Source: Cunninghamia lanceolata (Eukaryota > Streptophyta > Pinopsida > Cupressales > Cupressaceae). Taken from it: a stretch of DNA of 64,000 nt. Within the stretch, counting starts at the first letter, position 1; every line of letters begins with the position of its first letter. Location of the stretch: assembly GCA_027924645.1 (NCBI GenBank), contig BSBN01000829.1, positions 558,001 through 622,000 of the forward strand. Reading direction: 5' to 3'. The translations under genes and the position numbers were made by a program. The notes beneath the pieces were generated by a model, which had not been told where the DNA came from, did no database searches, and worked only from the letters and a program-made list of their open reading frames with translations. Of the stretch, positions 34,722 through 45,861 are shown one piece after another.

Positions 34722-37700
34722 ATGTCGTCATACAAGAAGGATAGTCCGAAGTTCGATGGAACCAACTTCACTCTCTGGAAAGGTCGCATGAAGTGTCATT
34801 TGGAATGTATGGGAAAAGCATACTTGGCTATGATTTCAAAACCATATATACCCCCACAAGGTGGTCCGACAACTCCTGATGAAACCACAGAAGCTGAAAA
34901 CAATCTGCGGACCAAGGAAGCTCTTCTAAGCGCATTGAATGACTCAGATCTCTCGAATGTCATTGACCTACCAACTGCATATGAGATCCTAACTAAACTG
35001 GAACTTCTGTATGAAGGAGATGAGTTTGTTAAAAGTGCAAGGTTGCAAAGTCTGAAAGGGAAATTTGAAAGATTGAAAATGAGAGATGATGAAAACATTA
35101 CTACCTTTATGCCAAGAGTAAATGAGCTGGTATGTGGAATCAGAAATGCTGGTGGAACTCTAGATGAAAATGAGATTGTCTGCAAAATCCTAAGATCCCT
35201 TCCTGCTGCCTACAAAATCAAAGTTGCTGCCATTGATGAATTCAGAGCCCACACAACTGTCACAAGAGAACAATTGGCTGGCAAACTAGCTGCATTTGAA
35301 ATGACCGAGTTTGGAGATGATCCACCCAAGACTGAGTCTGCTTTTAAAGCCAGTGCCTATGTGAAAGGCAAACAGAGATTTGATCCGGGTGAAAACTCAT
35401 CAAGGAAAATGTCATGGTATGATCAAGCAAGAAGAGACATGGAAGAAGAAGAAGCAGAAACAGCTCAACTTGAAGCCCTCATTGCAAAGAGACTACCAAG
35501 AGGATCCGGTAAGTATGAAGGAAAACTACCCTTTAAATGTTTTAACTGCAATAAGATTGGTCATTTTGCCTCAAGATGTCCGGAGAGATCTGCAAGATCT
35601 AATACTCACAGACAAAGGTTTCAAAAGAATTGCTATTATGTTCATGAAGAAGATGACAATGAAGGAGTAACAGATGATGAATCAGATCCAGGAAGCAAAT
35701 CCGGAAATGAGTGGGTGTTTATAGCCATCAAGGAAGAAGATTCCTTGCTCTCTGAATCTGTCAATCACAAAGTTGTTGAAAAAGCCTTGGCTGCTCAAGT
35801 GGAAGAAAAGGATGATTGGGTTATTGACAGTGGATGCTCTCACCATATGACTGGTGACAAGAATAAGTTCTTAGACTTGGAAAGATATGAAGGAGGAATG
35901 GTAAAGTTTGGTGACAATTCTGCTGGCAGAATCAGAGGTAGGGGAACTATTTCCTTTGATGGTAAGAGCAAAACAGGTAATGTACTATATGTTGAAGGAT
36001 TGAAGCACAATCTTCTCAGTGTTGGTCAGTTAGTGGACAAAGGCTATGATCTCCGGTTCAAGAATGGAAAATGCAGAATCTTTACAAGCTCTGGAACTGA
36101 AATTGCATCCGGTACTCAGACAAGAGGTAACATCTTTCATCTGGTTGGTTCAAATAAAAGTTGTTTGTTTGTTCAAATTGATCAGAGTTGGTTATGGCAT
36201 AGAAGAATGTGTCATGTAAATTTTGATAACATCATCAAAATAAGCAATACTCAGGCTGTGAGAGATCTTCCAAAGTTGATAAAACCTACAAACAGTGTGT
36301 GTAAAGAATGTCAGTTAGGCAAACAAAGCAGAGTCTCTTTTAAAAGCAAAGATCAGTCTTCTACCGGATTGTTGGAATTAGTACATACTGATCTATGTGG
36401 TCCGACAAGAATCAAGAGTCTGCAAGGTGATAGATATTTCATGTTGTTAATTGATGATCATTCCCGGATGATGTGGGTTACCTTTCTGAAAGAAAAATCA
36501 GAAGCTTTTGAGAAGTTCAAAATCTTCAAAGCTATGGTGGAGAATCAAACCGGATTGAAACTAAAGTGTCTAAGGTCTGATAGAGGTGGTGAATTTACAT
36601 CTGGTGAATTCATTGACTTTTGTGAGAAACAGGGTATAAGGAGACAGTTGTCTGCTCCTAGGACTCCACAGCAGAATGGAGTAGTTGAGAGAAAGAACCG
36701 GACCATCCAGGAAGCTGCTAGGACAATGATGTTGGAAGCAAATGTTCCTCAAATGTTTTGGAAAGAAGCTATCAGCACTGCAGTCTACACTCTCAATCGA
36801 GTTCAAATCAGAAACAACACCGGTAAGACCCCCTATGAACTTTGGTTTGGCATCACTCCTACTGTGAAATATTTCAGGGTATTTGGTAGCAAGTGTTATA
36901 TTAAAAGAGATGAAGATCTAGGAAAGTTTGATGCTAGAAGTGATGAAGGAATTTTCTTGGGCTACTCCACTCAAAGCAAAGCATATCGGTGTTACAATAA
37001 GAGATTGAGGAAGATGATAGAAAGTACCAATGTAAAGGTTGATGAAGGAATTGAGAAGCCTTCAAGATTTTATGAATTTGATGAAGATGACCAAGATAGT
37101 GTTCAAGGAACTCAATCCTCTCCGGTGAAACAGAGTCAGCCTGATCCGGTAAATCAGGAAGAAGAGTTAGGTTTAAATGAGCCTGATCAAGAAACAGCAG
37201 TACTGGATACTCCCAAAATTCCAAGGTATGTAAAACTGAATCACTCTGAAGATCAGATCATAGGTGACAGAAGCAAAGGTGTACAAACTAGAAGGAATAT
37301 TGCTCAAGATCAGAATGAATGTTGTCTGATTTCAAGGATTGAACCTAAAACAATAAATGAAGCCTGCAATGATGAAAATTGGACCAAAGCAATGGAAGAT
37401 GAACTGATGCAAATTGAGAAAAATCATACTTGGGATCTTGTTCCCAGACCTAGAGACAGGAATGTAATTGGAACCAAGTGGGTCTTCCGGAACAAACTAA
37501 ATGAAGCTGGTGAAGTAATCAGAAACAAAGCTAGATTGGTCTGCAAAGGCTACTCTCAAATAGAAGGAATTGACTTTGAAGAGACTTTTGCTCCGGTAGC
37601 AAGAATTGAAGCAGTCAGATTACTTCTTGCATTTGCTGCCTTTAAAGATTTCAAGGTATATCAGATGGATGTCAAGTCTGCCTTCCTAAATGGTGATCTG

Positions 37701-38876
37701 GAAGAAGAAGTCTACATTGAACAACCGGATGGATTTCAATTGTCTGATAATAATGATATGGTCTGCAAGTTGAAGAAAGCTTTGTATGGATTGAAGCAAG
37801 CCCCAAGAGCATGGTATGAAAGGTTGGATAAGCATCTTGTGCAGATTGGATTCAACAAAGGTACTGCTGACAGCAACTTATATTTCAAAATTGATCATGA
37901 AAACATTCTGATTGTTGAAGTGTTTGTGGATGATATCATTTTTGGAGGAAGAGATAGTATGTGTAAAACTTTTGCAAATCAGATGAAAAGTGAGTTTGAA
38001 ATGTCTATGCTTGGTGAAATGAATTTCTTCTTGGGTCTGCAAATTACTCAAACAAAAGAAGGGATCTTCATTTCTCAGACCAAATATGTGAAAGAATTGT
38101 TAAAGAAATTTGGTATGGAAGACTCAAAGCCTATGAACACTCCTATGGCAACCGGATGTAAGTTAAGCAAAGATGATGATTCTCCAAAGGCAGATCAGAC
38201 AAAGTATAGATCAATGATTGGTGGATTGTTGTATCTCACTCAAACTAGACCAGATATAATGCAAGCTGTTGGTCTTGTGGCAAGATTCCAGGCTGATCCT
38301 AGAGAATCTCATGTTATGGCAATCAAAAGAATTTTTAGATACTTGAAAGGGACAGTTGAGTATGGTCTATGGTATCCTAGAGATCCAGATTTTTCTCTTC
38401 ATGCTTACACAGATGCAGATTGGGCAGGAGATGTGGATGACCGGAAGAGCACTAGTGGTGGAGCATTCTTTTTGGGGAAGAGATTGGTTTCTTGGCTAAG
38501 CAAGAAACAAGATGCAATATCTCTGTCTACAACTGAAGCAGAATACATTGCAGCAGCAGGTAGTTGCACTCAAATCTTGTGGATGAAGCAGATGCTAAGA
38601 GACATCAAAGTTGAATATGAGGAGCCTATCACAATTTTCTGTGATAATTCAAGTGCAATTAATATTTCCAAGAATCCGGTATTGCATTCTAAGACTAAGC
38701 ACATATCTATCAAATTTCACTTTTTGAGAGAACAAGTAAACAAGGAAGAAGTCAGATTGGAGTATGTTCCCTCCAAGGATCAGATTGCAGATATCTTTAC
38801 AAAACCTCTTCCCAAGGACTCTTTTGAATATCTCCGGGAGAAGTTAGGGGTCATGGCCCCTCCGGTGATGAACTAA
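34722..38876 (+). CDS. Element F gag-pol polyprotein, 1,384 aa, intact
   Basis: One open frame encodes all functions of a Ty1/copia retrotransposon, made in the cytoplasm and cut by its own protease. Gag is at about 1-260 ([17 protein letters not shown]2-like) with a CCHC knuckle [14 protein letters not shown] at about 273-286. The aspartic protease [11 protein letters not shown] has its catalytic Asp near 369. GAG-pre-integrase starts at about 489 ([18 protein letters not shown]). The integrase has first Asp in HTDLCGP (~556), second in SDRGGEF (~619) and Glu in VVERKN exactly 35 residues later. RT starts at about 895 with the [14 protein letters not shown] block and FVDDIIFGG (~1068). RNase H has YTDADWAGD (~1230) and ends near the stop. 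No key residue is missing. The ATG at 34722 is 40 bp after the PBS and is the first in frame. Confidence 0.96.
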   Translation: MSSYKKDSPKFDGTNFTLWKGRMKCHLECMGKAYLAMISKPYIPPQGGPTTPDETTEAENNLRTKEALLSALNDSDLSNVIDLPTAYEILTKLELLYEGDEFVKSARLQSLKGKFERLKMRDDENITTFMPRVNELVCGIRNAGGTLDENEIVCKILRSLPAAYKIKVAAIDEFRAHTTVTREQLAGKLAAFEMTEFGDDPPKTESAFKASAYVKGKQRFDPGENSSRKMSWYDQARRDMEEEEAETAQLEALIAKRLPRGSGKYEGKLPFKCFNCNKIGHFASRCPERSARSNTHRQRFQKNCYYVHEEDDNEGVTDDESDPGSKSGNEWVFIAIKEEDSLLSESVNHKVVEKALAAQVEEKDDWVIDSGCSHHMTGDKNKFLDLERYEGGMVKFGDNSAGRIRGRGTISFDGKSKTGNVLYVEGLKHNLLSVGQLVDKGYDLRFKNGKCRIFTSSGTEIASGTQTRGNIFHLVGSNKSCLFVQIDQSWLWHRRMCHVNFDNIIKISNTQAVRDLPKLIKPTNSVCKECQLGKQSRVSFKSKDQSSTGLLELVHTDLCGPTRIKSLQGDRYFMLLIDDHSRMMWVTFLKEKSEAFEKFKIFKAMVENQTGLKLKCLRSDRGGEFTSGEFIDFCEKQGIRRQLSAPRTPQQNGVVERKNRTIQEAARTMMLEANVPQMFWKEAISTAVYTLNRVQIRNNTGKTPYELWFGITPTVKYFRVFGSKCYIKRDEDLGKFDARSDEGIFLGYSTQSKAYRCYNKRLRKMIESTNVKVDEGIEKPSRFYEFDEDDQDSVQGTQSSPVKQSQPDPVNQEEELGLNEPDQETAVLDTPKIPRYVKLNHSEDQIIGDRSKGVQTRRNIAQDQNECCLISRIEPKTINEACNDENWTKAMEDELMQIEKNHTWDLVPRPRDRNVIGTKWVFRNKLNEAGEVIRNKARLVCKGYSQIEGIDFEETFAPVARIEAVRLLLAFAAFKDFKVYQMDVKSAFLNGDLEEEVYIEQPDGFQLSDNNDMVCKLKKALYGLKQAPRAWYERLDKHLVQIGFNKGTADSNLYFKIDHENILIVEVFVDDIIFGGRDSMCKTFANQMKSEFEMSMLGEMNFFLGLQITQTKEGIFISQTKYVKELLKKFGMEDSKPMNTPMATGCKLSKDDDSPKADQTKYRSMIGGLLYLTQTRPDIMQAVGLVARFQADPRESHVMAIKRIFRYLKGTVEYGLWYPRDPDFSLHAYTDADWAGDVDDRKSTSGGAFFLGKRLVSWLSKKQDAISLSTTEAEYIAAAGSCTQILWMKQMLRDIKVEYEEPITIFCDNSSAINISKNPVLHSKTKHISIKFHFLREQVNKEEVRLEYVPSKDQIADIFTKPLPKDSFEYLREKLGVMAPPVMN

Positions 38877-39145
38877 GATGCACTGATGTGCATCAGTCCG
38901 GTGGCTATCACAGTCATATCTTGTGATCCGGACTAATGGGGAGCTGCAACTAAGGGGGAGCAGCTGGTATTATTCTGATGCATGAGAGTTGCAAGTATGA
39001 GCCCTTTGCCATTGATGTCAAAGGGGGAGAGAAGACATGTGAAAAACAAGTGGTTGTTGATAGGGGGAGCTGTGACAGAAAAGAGAAGTTCTTGTCTTGA
39101 TGGTTTTTCACATCATATGTTGCCATCAATGACAAAGGGGGAGAT
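38877..39145 (+). other. Element F 3' untranslated region with repeated polypurine tracts
   Basis: Four AGGGGGAG-like purine runs occur near 38953, 39022, 39062 and 39136; the last (CAAAGGGGGAGAT) abuts the 3' LTR and is the likely functional PPT. A stretch at about 38989-39025 echoes the LTR start (GTTGCAAGTATGAG ... TTGATGTCAAAG). Confidence 0.8.
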
Positions 39146-40440
39146 TGTTGCAAGTATGAGGTGAGCCATTGTTGTCATTGATGTCAACATACTCATACTG
39201 CATTGACAAGAAGGATTTGATGAGCTTTGTGCTGAGGATATTGAGAAAATTAGCCTCAGTCAGGAACAGTGAAGAACAGTGATGAGAAGAAGGTAAATAT
39301 ACTGTATAGGATGAGAACCGGAGGATGCGGATTAAAGGGTTAGTATATATTAGTCTTGAGATGCTACAGTTAAGATTTCAGAGGTCCGCATGAAGATCTG
39401 AAGGAGTTATGGCTGCCGGTATAGAACCGGGTCCGGCAAGTATCCGGAGGTGACAGAGGATCACAAAAAGGTCCGGTGAGGTCCGGAATTGTATTATCAT
39501 AATCTGCGGATTGGAAGGAGTGTTTTAGATGTCCTTGTGATGTGTCATCCTGATTTGTGTGTGATTTGGAGGTCCGGAAGTACCTCCTGCATTATGACAG
39601 TGGCGACAGACTGTGTTCTTGAAGTTCCGGATGAGGAAGACAAGAGATTCCAGTAAGCAGAGGAAGTGCGGATGTATCCGGACATTCAGACAGACTTGTG
39701 AAGGCTCTTGAATCATGTTTAGGTTGTGTTGTTGGTCCGCATTGATGGTAGAGCCCGGAATTGAAGTTATTCTTCCGGATGAAGTTATTGCTCTGTTTAG
39801 CCGACCGGATGAGTTGTTCATCCTGCGAATGTTCTTGTGATAGCCGACCGGATGTGTTATTCATCTTGCGGATACTCCTATGGTTGTTTGCCGACTTAGA
39901 TGCTTGTTCCTAAGTCGATGTCTTGTATAAATAATGATTTGTGAATTCATTTCAGTGAAGTAGTATGCGGATGAGTATGGTGTAGCGAAGAAAGGTGCGA
40001 AAGGCAGAGCAGAGATTGTTGGGCTTAATTGGAACTGATCCGGACATGGTAGAGATGTCATTCTCCAGTTCAAGACTGTGATTTTTATCACTCTGTAGAC
40101 AGTGTGTCTCCTTGTAGGCAGTGGGCCTCTTTGTGAGCAGTGTGCTCGGGCAGTGAGCCCTTATTGGCATGTGCCATTCATTTTTCCTTATTCTTCTAAC
40201 AGAGAATAATTCTTGGGTTAATCACCCCGTGGTTTTTCCCTTAACCGGGTTTTCCACGTCAAAATCTTGGTGTTCAATGTGTTGATGCTTATCTGCTCTT
40301 GTGTTTATGTATTGTGCTTCCATGAATGATTATTTGATATGCTGCTAACTAACAACAGAGAATTAAGTGTTTGAAAGAGAACAAGTTCTATACAACTGAT
40401 TCACCCCCCCCCCTCTCAGTTGTATGCCCTAGATCCAACA
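39146..40440 (+). repeat. Element F 3' LTR
   Basis: Near-identical to 33371-34664, including the mini-hairpin array at about 40097-40176 and the TATA box. The poly-C run is one base longer. The TSD GGAAG follows. Confidence 0.95.
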
Positions 40441-41960
40441 GGAAGAGGAGATGGCTTCTTTGGAAAAGAATAATACTTGGGACTTGGTGCCTTTGCCTGA
40501 AGGATGAAAACCTATTGGATGCAAATGGGTCTTCAAAAAGAAATTTGGTGTAGATGGCAGTGTTGAGAAATATAAGGCTAGATTAGTTGTGAAGGGGTAT
40601 TCTCAGACCTGGAGGGAATTGACTATGGTGAGATTTTCTCTCCCGTTGCAAAGTTGACATATATTCGGTTCTTATTATCTCTTGCAGCAGCGTATGATCT
40701 AGAAGTGGAACAGATGGATGTGAAGACAACATTCCTTCATGGTGACTTGGAGGAGGAAATCTATATGTCACATCTACAGCACTATGTGGTGAAAGGTAAA
40801 GAAAATCTGGTTTGCAAGTTGAAAAGTCTTTGTATGGTTTGAAACAGTCTCCTAGGATGTGTTACCAAAACTTTGATGCCTTTGTGTTGAGTATTGGATT
40901 TCAAAGATCAAAATTAGATCATTGTGTTTACTACAAGGTTGATAATGATCGCATTCTCATTATTGCATTGTATGTTGATGATATGTTTCTCATTGGGAAT
41001 GGTAAAAGTGTGATTTCTGATTTGAAGTCTCAGTTATCAGCATAGTTTGAGATGAAAAATCTAGGGGCAGCTCGGTACATTCTGGGAATGGAAATCAGAA
41101 GAGACAGAGCAAATAGAAAACTTTGGTTAGCCCAGAGTAAGTATATTAAGATTGTGTTCGAGAGATTCAACATGATGGATTAGAGACCTTTGACTATTCC
41201 TGTTACAATGGGGGCAAAGTTATATGTTGAAGATTGTCCAAAGTCACCTTCTAAGATAGAGGATATGAGCAGAGTTCCTTATGCTAGTGTGGTTAGTAGT
41301 TTGATATATGTGATGGTCTGAACAAGACCAGACATTGCCCAAGCAGTGGGAGTCCTTAGTCAATTTATGGCTGATCCTGGACAGGTACATTGGGATGCAG
41401 TGAAGAGAGTGTTTAGATATTTGTGGGGTACTTCTGAGTATTCCTTATGTTGTCATGGTTATCCTACAGGACCTCGGCATTCACTTTGTATTCATGGATT
41501 TGTGGATTCAGATTGGGCAGGTGACATTAACAGTAGGAGATCCACTCGTGCTTATGTGTTCACTATGTTTGGTGGTACTATTAGTTGGATGAGTAAGCGG
41601 CAACTTGTGTTCGCTTTGTCCACTACTGAAGCTGAGTACATGGTAGAAACTCATGCTTGTAAAGAAGCCATTTGTCTTAAAAGATTGTGTTCTGATGTTG
41701 GGTTTGATGCAGGGAAAATTACTATTTGTTGTGATAGTCAGAGTGCCATATGTTTGGCAAAGAATCTTACTTTCCACACAAGGACTAAGCATATTGATGT
41801 CCAGTACCATTTTGTTCATGACATGGTGGAGGATGGGAAGGTAAACTTGGAAAAAGTTGAAACTTTGATGAATGTTGTAGATTCCTTGACAAAACCTGTG
41901 AGCACAGAGAAGTTCAGATGGTGTTCAGAGTCTATGGGCCTCACATCGCCTAGCAATTAA
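40441..41960 (+). pseudogene. Element C reverse transcriptase and RNase H (broken)
   Basis: Resumes after F with EEMASLEKNNTWDLVPLPEG. Copia RT motifs follow (CKWVFKKKFG, VEQMDVKTTFLHGDLEEEIY, ALYVDDMFLIG with YVDD intact), then RNase H ([38 protein letters not shown]). Stops or frameshifts lie near 40506, 40608, 40830, 41043, 41180 and 41320. The last open part, 41346-41960, ends SMGLTSPSN at what looks like the natural stop. Confidence 0.92.
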
Positions 41961-42005
41961 ATCATGGTGTTAATACTCCCTTTTCTCTTGCAAGGTGTTT
42001 GACAA

Positions 42006-42014
42006 GTGGGAGAA
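42006..42014 (+). other. Element C polypurine tract
   Basis: GTGGGAGAA immediately before the 3' LTR start TGTTAGG. Confidence 0.6.
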
Positions 42015-43022
42015 TGTTAGGAAAAGTGTCTCAACCTTGCAACCTTGAAAGGTTACTATTCTTCCCAGTTTTGCTCTTTTTGGATACCCTTTATCTTAGA
42101 TAATGGTTTGGAACTTTCAAAGTTTCCAAAAGAGCTTAAAATAGTGAGACTTGCTATTTTTAGCAAGTCCTCCAATTGACCTCAGATTGACCTAAAATTT
42201 TCCCAAAAGATGTGGAACAGCTAAGTAAACATCTCGGGTGAGTTTCGACTCAAGATCATATCTGGATTGTGAGATATTAAAGTTTCTATTTTTTTGAAAC
42301 TGCCAAAAAAGTTTTAAACTTAATTTTTCAGGTATCAAACCTTCTCTAAACGTCCTAAAAATTTTCATAACCAGAAAAGTGGGTTACAAGGTGATAGAGC
42401 ACTTCACGAGCTTTCTGACGCATAAAACGGTTTGTTAATCAGACACCCAGATCAAAAGTTATGGCCTCCGGAAGTTGGACCTTCTATTTTGGGAAATGTA
42501 AAATCATGTTGGACACATAAAAGAGTTGTAAAGGGAAGAGTTACATGTGTTGTTATGTGTTTTGGCACATCACAAGGCATCTTTGATTGGAGATAATTTG
42601 GGCACCACTTTTGGGTGGTTTTAGCTCATGGTTTTGTAATTACCGTTGGCGGTGTGCTGTATTGTATCTCCTATATATCAGGAACTTGAGATGGAGGTTG
42701 TATGTAGAATCTTATAGATGTCAAATTACCTCCTGGATCTCTGGTTGGGTATACTCCTGTAAAAGCTTTCTCTGCAAGTATATTGTAATCTTTGTGATTT
42801 CTAAATAATATATTGGGCGGCTTTGGAGTGTGGAGTTTTTTTTTACCTGAAAGGGTTTTCCCCACATATATCTTGTGTTGTGAGTTTTGTGTTTGCATTT
42901 GGAAATTTTTATTATTTCTTGTTAATGTGCATCTTAATCTGTAACTATAAAAGAAATTTGCATATATCTCTCCTCATTAGATCAGTGTAGGAAGCGTTTT
43001 CCACATACCTTGCTTCCTTTCA
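42015..43022 (+). repeat. Element C 3' LTR
   Basis: Matches 29603-30608 with visible scattered differences, many of them C/T or G/A. It ends CTTGCTTCCTTTCA and is followed by the exact TSD TGTTT (43023-43027), after which solo LTR D resumes. Confidence 0.92.
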
Positions 43023-43402
43023 TGTTTTGTAATTACCATTTGACGATTTGATGTATTGTATCTCCTATATATTAGGTGCTTGAGATGGAGGCTAAGTGTA
43101 AGAGTCTTATAGATGTTGAGTTGCCTCTAGATCTCTAGTTGGTTATACTCTTGTGAAATCGTGCTCTACAAGTATATTGTAATCTTGTTGATTTTTGAAT
43201 AATATATTGGGTGGCTTTTGTAGTGTGGGGTTTTTCTCCCAAAAGGGTTTCCCCACGTAATTATTGTATTGTGGTATGATTTCTATTTATGTTTATTTCT
43301 ATATAATTTATGTAACTATTGTAAAGATCTAAAAAAAATTGCATATCCCTCCTCTCAAGATTAGTGTAGGAAGTTGTTCCGCTACCTTAGCTTCCTTACA
43401 CC

Positions 43403-45723
43403 TGTTGGTTTTTGCTTCTGAATCAGCATTAGGGTTTGCCAATTCTAATGCACAGGCAGATTCAACCAACTAAATACAGGAGGTTGCGTGAGCTCCTCCC
43501 CTTCACTTCTGGTTCTGCCGCACCAAGGGGGTGTCCCTATTTGATAAAAGTATAACCTTGACTAGCTCAATGACAGAAAGATTTAAATTGATGGCAACAG
43601 GCAGAATACTCTCATGTATGGACCAAGATTTGTGTAACAAATCACAAGGTTGGCAACATTCTTGGACATAATGTCTGGTTAGGTATGAGAGCATGCAAAG
43701 GTTCCTAATCCTAATCCTACAACTAACAGGTGGAAGTGATGAGATGGGTTGAAATGGTGTTTGGAGTGATGGGACTTTCCTAGACCCATTGAACAGACAA
43801 ATTCCCAAACCAGTGCCTTATCTGGGTAGCAGAGTCATATCTAAGACTGTAAATGTCTCTCCATGACAACATAAATTCATATCCAGAGGACCTGAGAATA
43901 ATGCTACTGCCTGACAGCAACATGTCCAAGAAAGAGTATCATTAATGATCATGCTTAACAGATCCTATGATGCAATCTATTTCCCTTTGTATCTGATCAA
44001 AAGCCTATTTAACAACTCCTTGAGTAGACGCAATAAATCAGACACACAATATGCATACACTAAAAAACTTGGAAGTCCTTGACAACCTTGTTTGAAAGGA
44101 AAACAAATGACATACAGGAGACAATCAGAAACAATACACACACAGGTGTTTTTCATTTAAAATCAATCTGCATAGAAGGTCATCACAGAGAAAATCATCA
44201 TTTACAATCCAAGATAGATTAGTACACCAGACTAAGGACCAAGTCTATAGCAAAAAATGCCTTTCAAAATGTGAACACCTTATGTTCAGAGTCAGAGCCG
44301 AAAGCCCAAAAAACCTCCAACCTCTCAAAAGTAACACAGCCAAAACCATTTATACAGAACCATGTACATTCAGCAATTAATTACATGGCCAGAAGTCAAA
44401 AATCTGCCAGATACATCCATCAGAGGGAATGGCACTCAGAAGCCATCAATGCAGTAGACAAGGGAGGCCTCGAGCCTTGCGCCGCCATCTGGGAGTCTTC
44501 ATTCACAATCAGGTAGTTTAATCGCTTGTACCATCACCCATACTCCTACTACAGTTGCCATTGATGGCCCAACAACCTGCAACCATCGAGAAAACTATCA
44601 CTGCATTCAAATGGAAGTTTCCCGCCAAAACGCCCTCTTCGCAGGCCAAACTACACAGGGGAATAATCCCACATGCACGGTGCCAAGACCACACTAGCAC
44701 TTTATAAACATAGCTGCATGCATAATAGGTGTCGAGTGTTTTGTCGCGCTCGACACACGACCCTTCGCCAAAAGCCCATCGGCCAAATCTACACCATCGG
44801 CTTCCCCCAAAAACCTCTTGCTGATCTCAATCGTCTCACCGACGACACCTCCGCAAGCCTCTGTCGGCCAGACATAGTCTATCGGCCAGCCCAAAAGCTT
44901 CCTTGGCCAATAGACCAACTCTCCCCGATGGCCACCAAAACACCCTCATCGGCGAAACCTCCACTGTCGGCCCAACATCTGCCCGTTCACCCGACAGTCT
45001 ATGTCATGCCGATGACCGTTCCAAATCCCTCCATCGGCGATATCAACACTATCGGCCAAACCCAAAGCTCCCTAGCCGATGGACCAAACTCTCACCGATG
45101 AAGTCTCCACATTCCTCGCCTGTCGGTATGACTAAAGCCATCGGTGAACAACAAAATGCCTACACCGATAGAACTTGTCACCTCGATAGACACATCCTCC
45201 TTGGTCCCATAGGCCAAGCCCCCCATCGTCGGCACAACTCAAAACACTCACGCCGAAATACAACACACGCCGATAACATCCATCGACCAAACACAAATGA
45301 AGCCTGCCGACGATGAATATCACACCGATGGCATTTCCATCGGCCAAACCAAACACATCGGAGGGAACAAAAAATAGCTCGCCGATGATGCCGATCACTC
45401 CAATGAACCAAAAACATAAAGCTCCAAACCTTTGAACCATGAACCGGTTCAAACGGATGGTTCAACCGAGAAGTTCAACGCCGAATGGAGCACTTCAAAA
45501 AGAACATTTGCCGAACACAAACACAAAGCCTTGAACCGTTGAACCATGAACCAAAAGGGTTCAACGCGGTGGTTCAAAATGATGGTTCAATCATAATCTG
45601 AGCACTCAAAAAGAAGTTTCGCCGATAGAGAAAGTCACAGCGATGAACAAGGAAACTTAGGGCCCAAAAAGAAAAAACCCTCCAACATTTGTGCTCAGAT
45701 CCAGACCAAAATGGGTACCAACA
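43403..45723 (-). repeat. Element E 3' LTR (left)
   Basis: Plus-strand ends are TGTTGGTTTTTG and GGGTACCAACA. Highly similar to 48245-50567, with most differences of C/T or G/A type, often at CpG (for example CATCGG versus CATCAG). The segment about 44740-45640 is GC-richer and dense in ATCGGC/CCGAT motifs, then in GGTTCAA/TTGAACC motifs. A TATAAAG on the minus strand near 44700 could mark the start of R. Confidence 0.9.
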
Positions 45724-45861
45724 CTGGCTCTGTCTGGGGACATGCAGGTGCAAAACTGCAGCGAGGACCCCAGAATCTCTGGTTTCACAGATTGGGCCAT
45801 ATCTATTGGGCAACAGAGTCAATCATTGCACCAACCTGCACAAAAACTATATTTTTAGTCA

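Larger units (their letters stand above)
33371..40440 (+). mobile_element. Element F: intact, very young Ty1/copia element
   Basis: A 7,070-bp element with LTRs 33371-34664 and 39146-40440, exact TSD GGAAG, PBS TGGTATCAGAGCCAAG, one uninterrupted gag-pol ORF and a polypurine tract. By eye the two LTRs differ by a single substitution (T at about 33526 versus C at about 39301) and by one C in a poly-C run. The gag and the LTR ends suggest the SIRE/Maximus side of plant copia, but no env-like ORF is present and only 270 bp separate pol from the 3' LTR. It is the only element here that looks complete enough to move by itself. Confidence 0.95.
29603..43022 (+). mobile_element. Element C: Tork-like Ty1/copia, interrupted by F
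   Basis: LTRs 29603-30608 and 42015-43022, PBS TGGTATCAGAGCC at 30611, and a gag-pol in copia order (gag, protease, integrase, RT, RNase H). Exact TSD TGTTT at 29598-29602 and 43023-43027. F occupies 33371-40440 between the integrase and RT coding parts. Multiple stops and a protease active-site change show that it is inactive. Confidence 0.92.
28957..43400 (+). mobile_element. Solo LTR D, split by element C
   Basis: The left part 28957-29602 starts TGTTAGGAAAGGTGTC and the right part 43028-43400 ends GCTTCCTTACA. Together they are about 1.02 kb and align with the ~1.0-kb LTRs of element C, but are clearly more diverged. The left flank is CCAAA (28952-28956). The right flank reads CC at 43401-43402 and, after element E and its TSD, CCAAA at 50571-50575, giving a 5-bp duplication. 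No internal domain belongs to D, so it is a solo LTR of element C's family. Confidence 0.85.

Noticed and set aside
44673..45316. Overlapping 140-codon frames in the left LTR of element E, repeated at 49516-49944
   Set aside because: They come from GC-richer, stop-poor LTR sequence; the frames are not kept at the same length in both LTRs and contain no domain.
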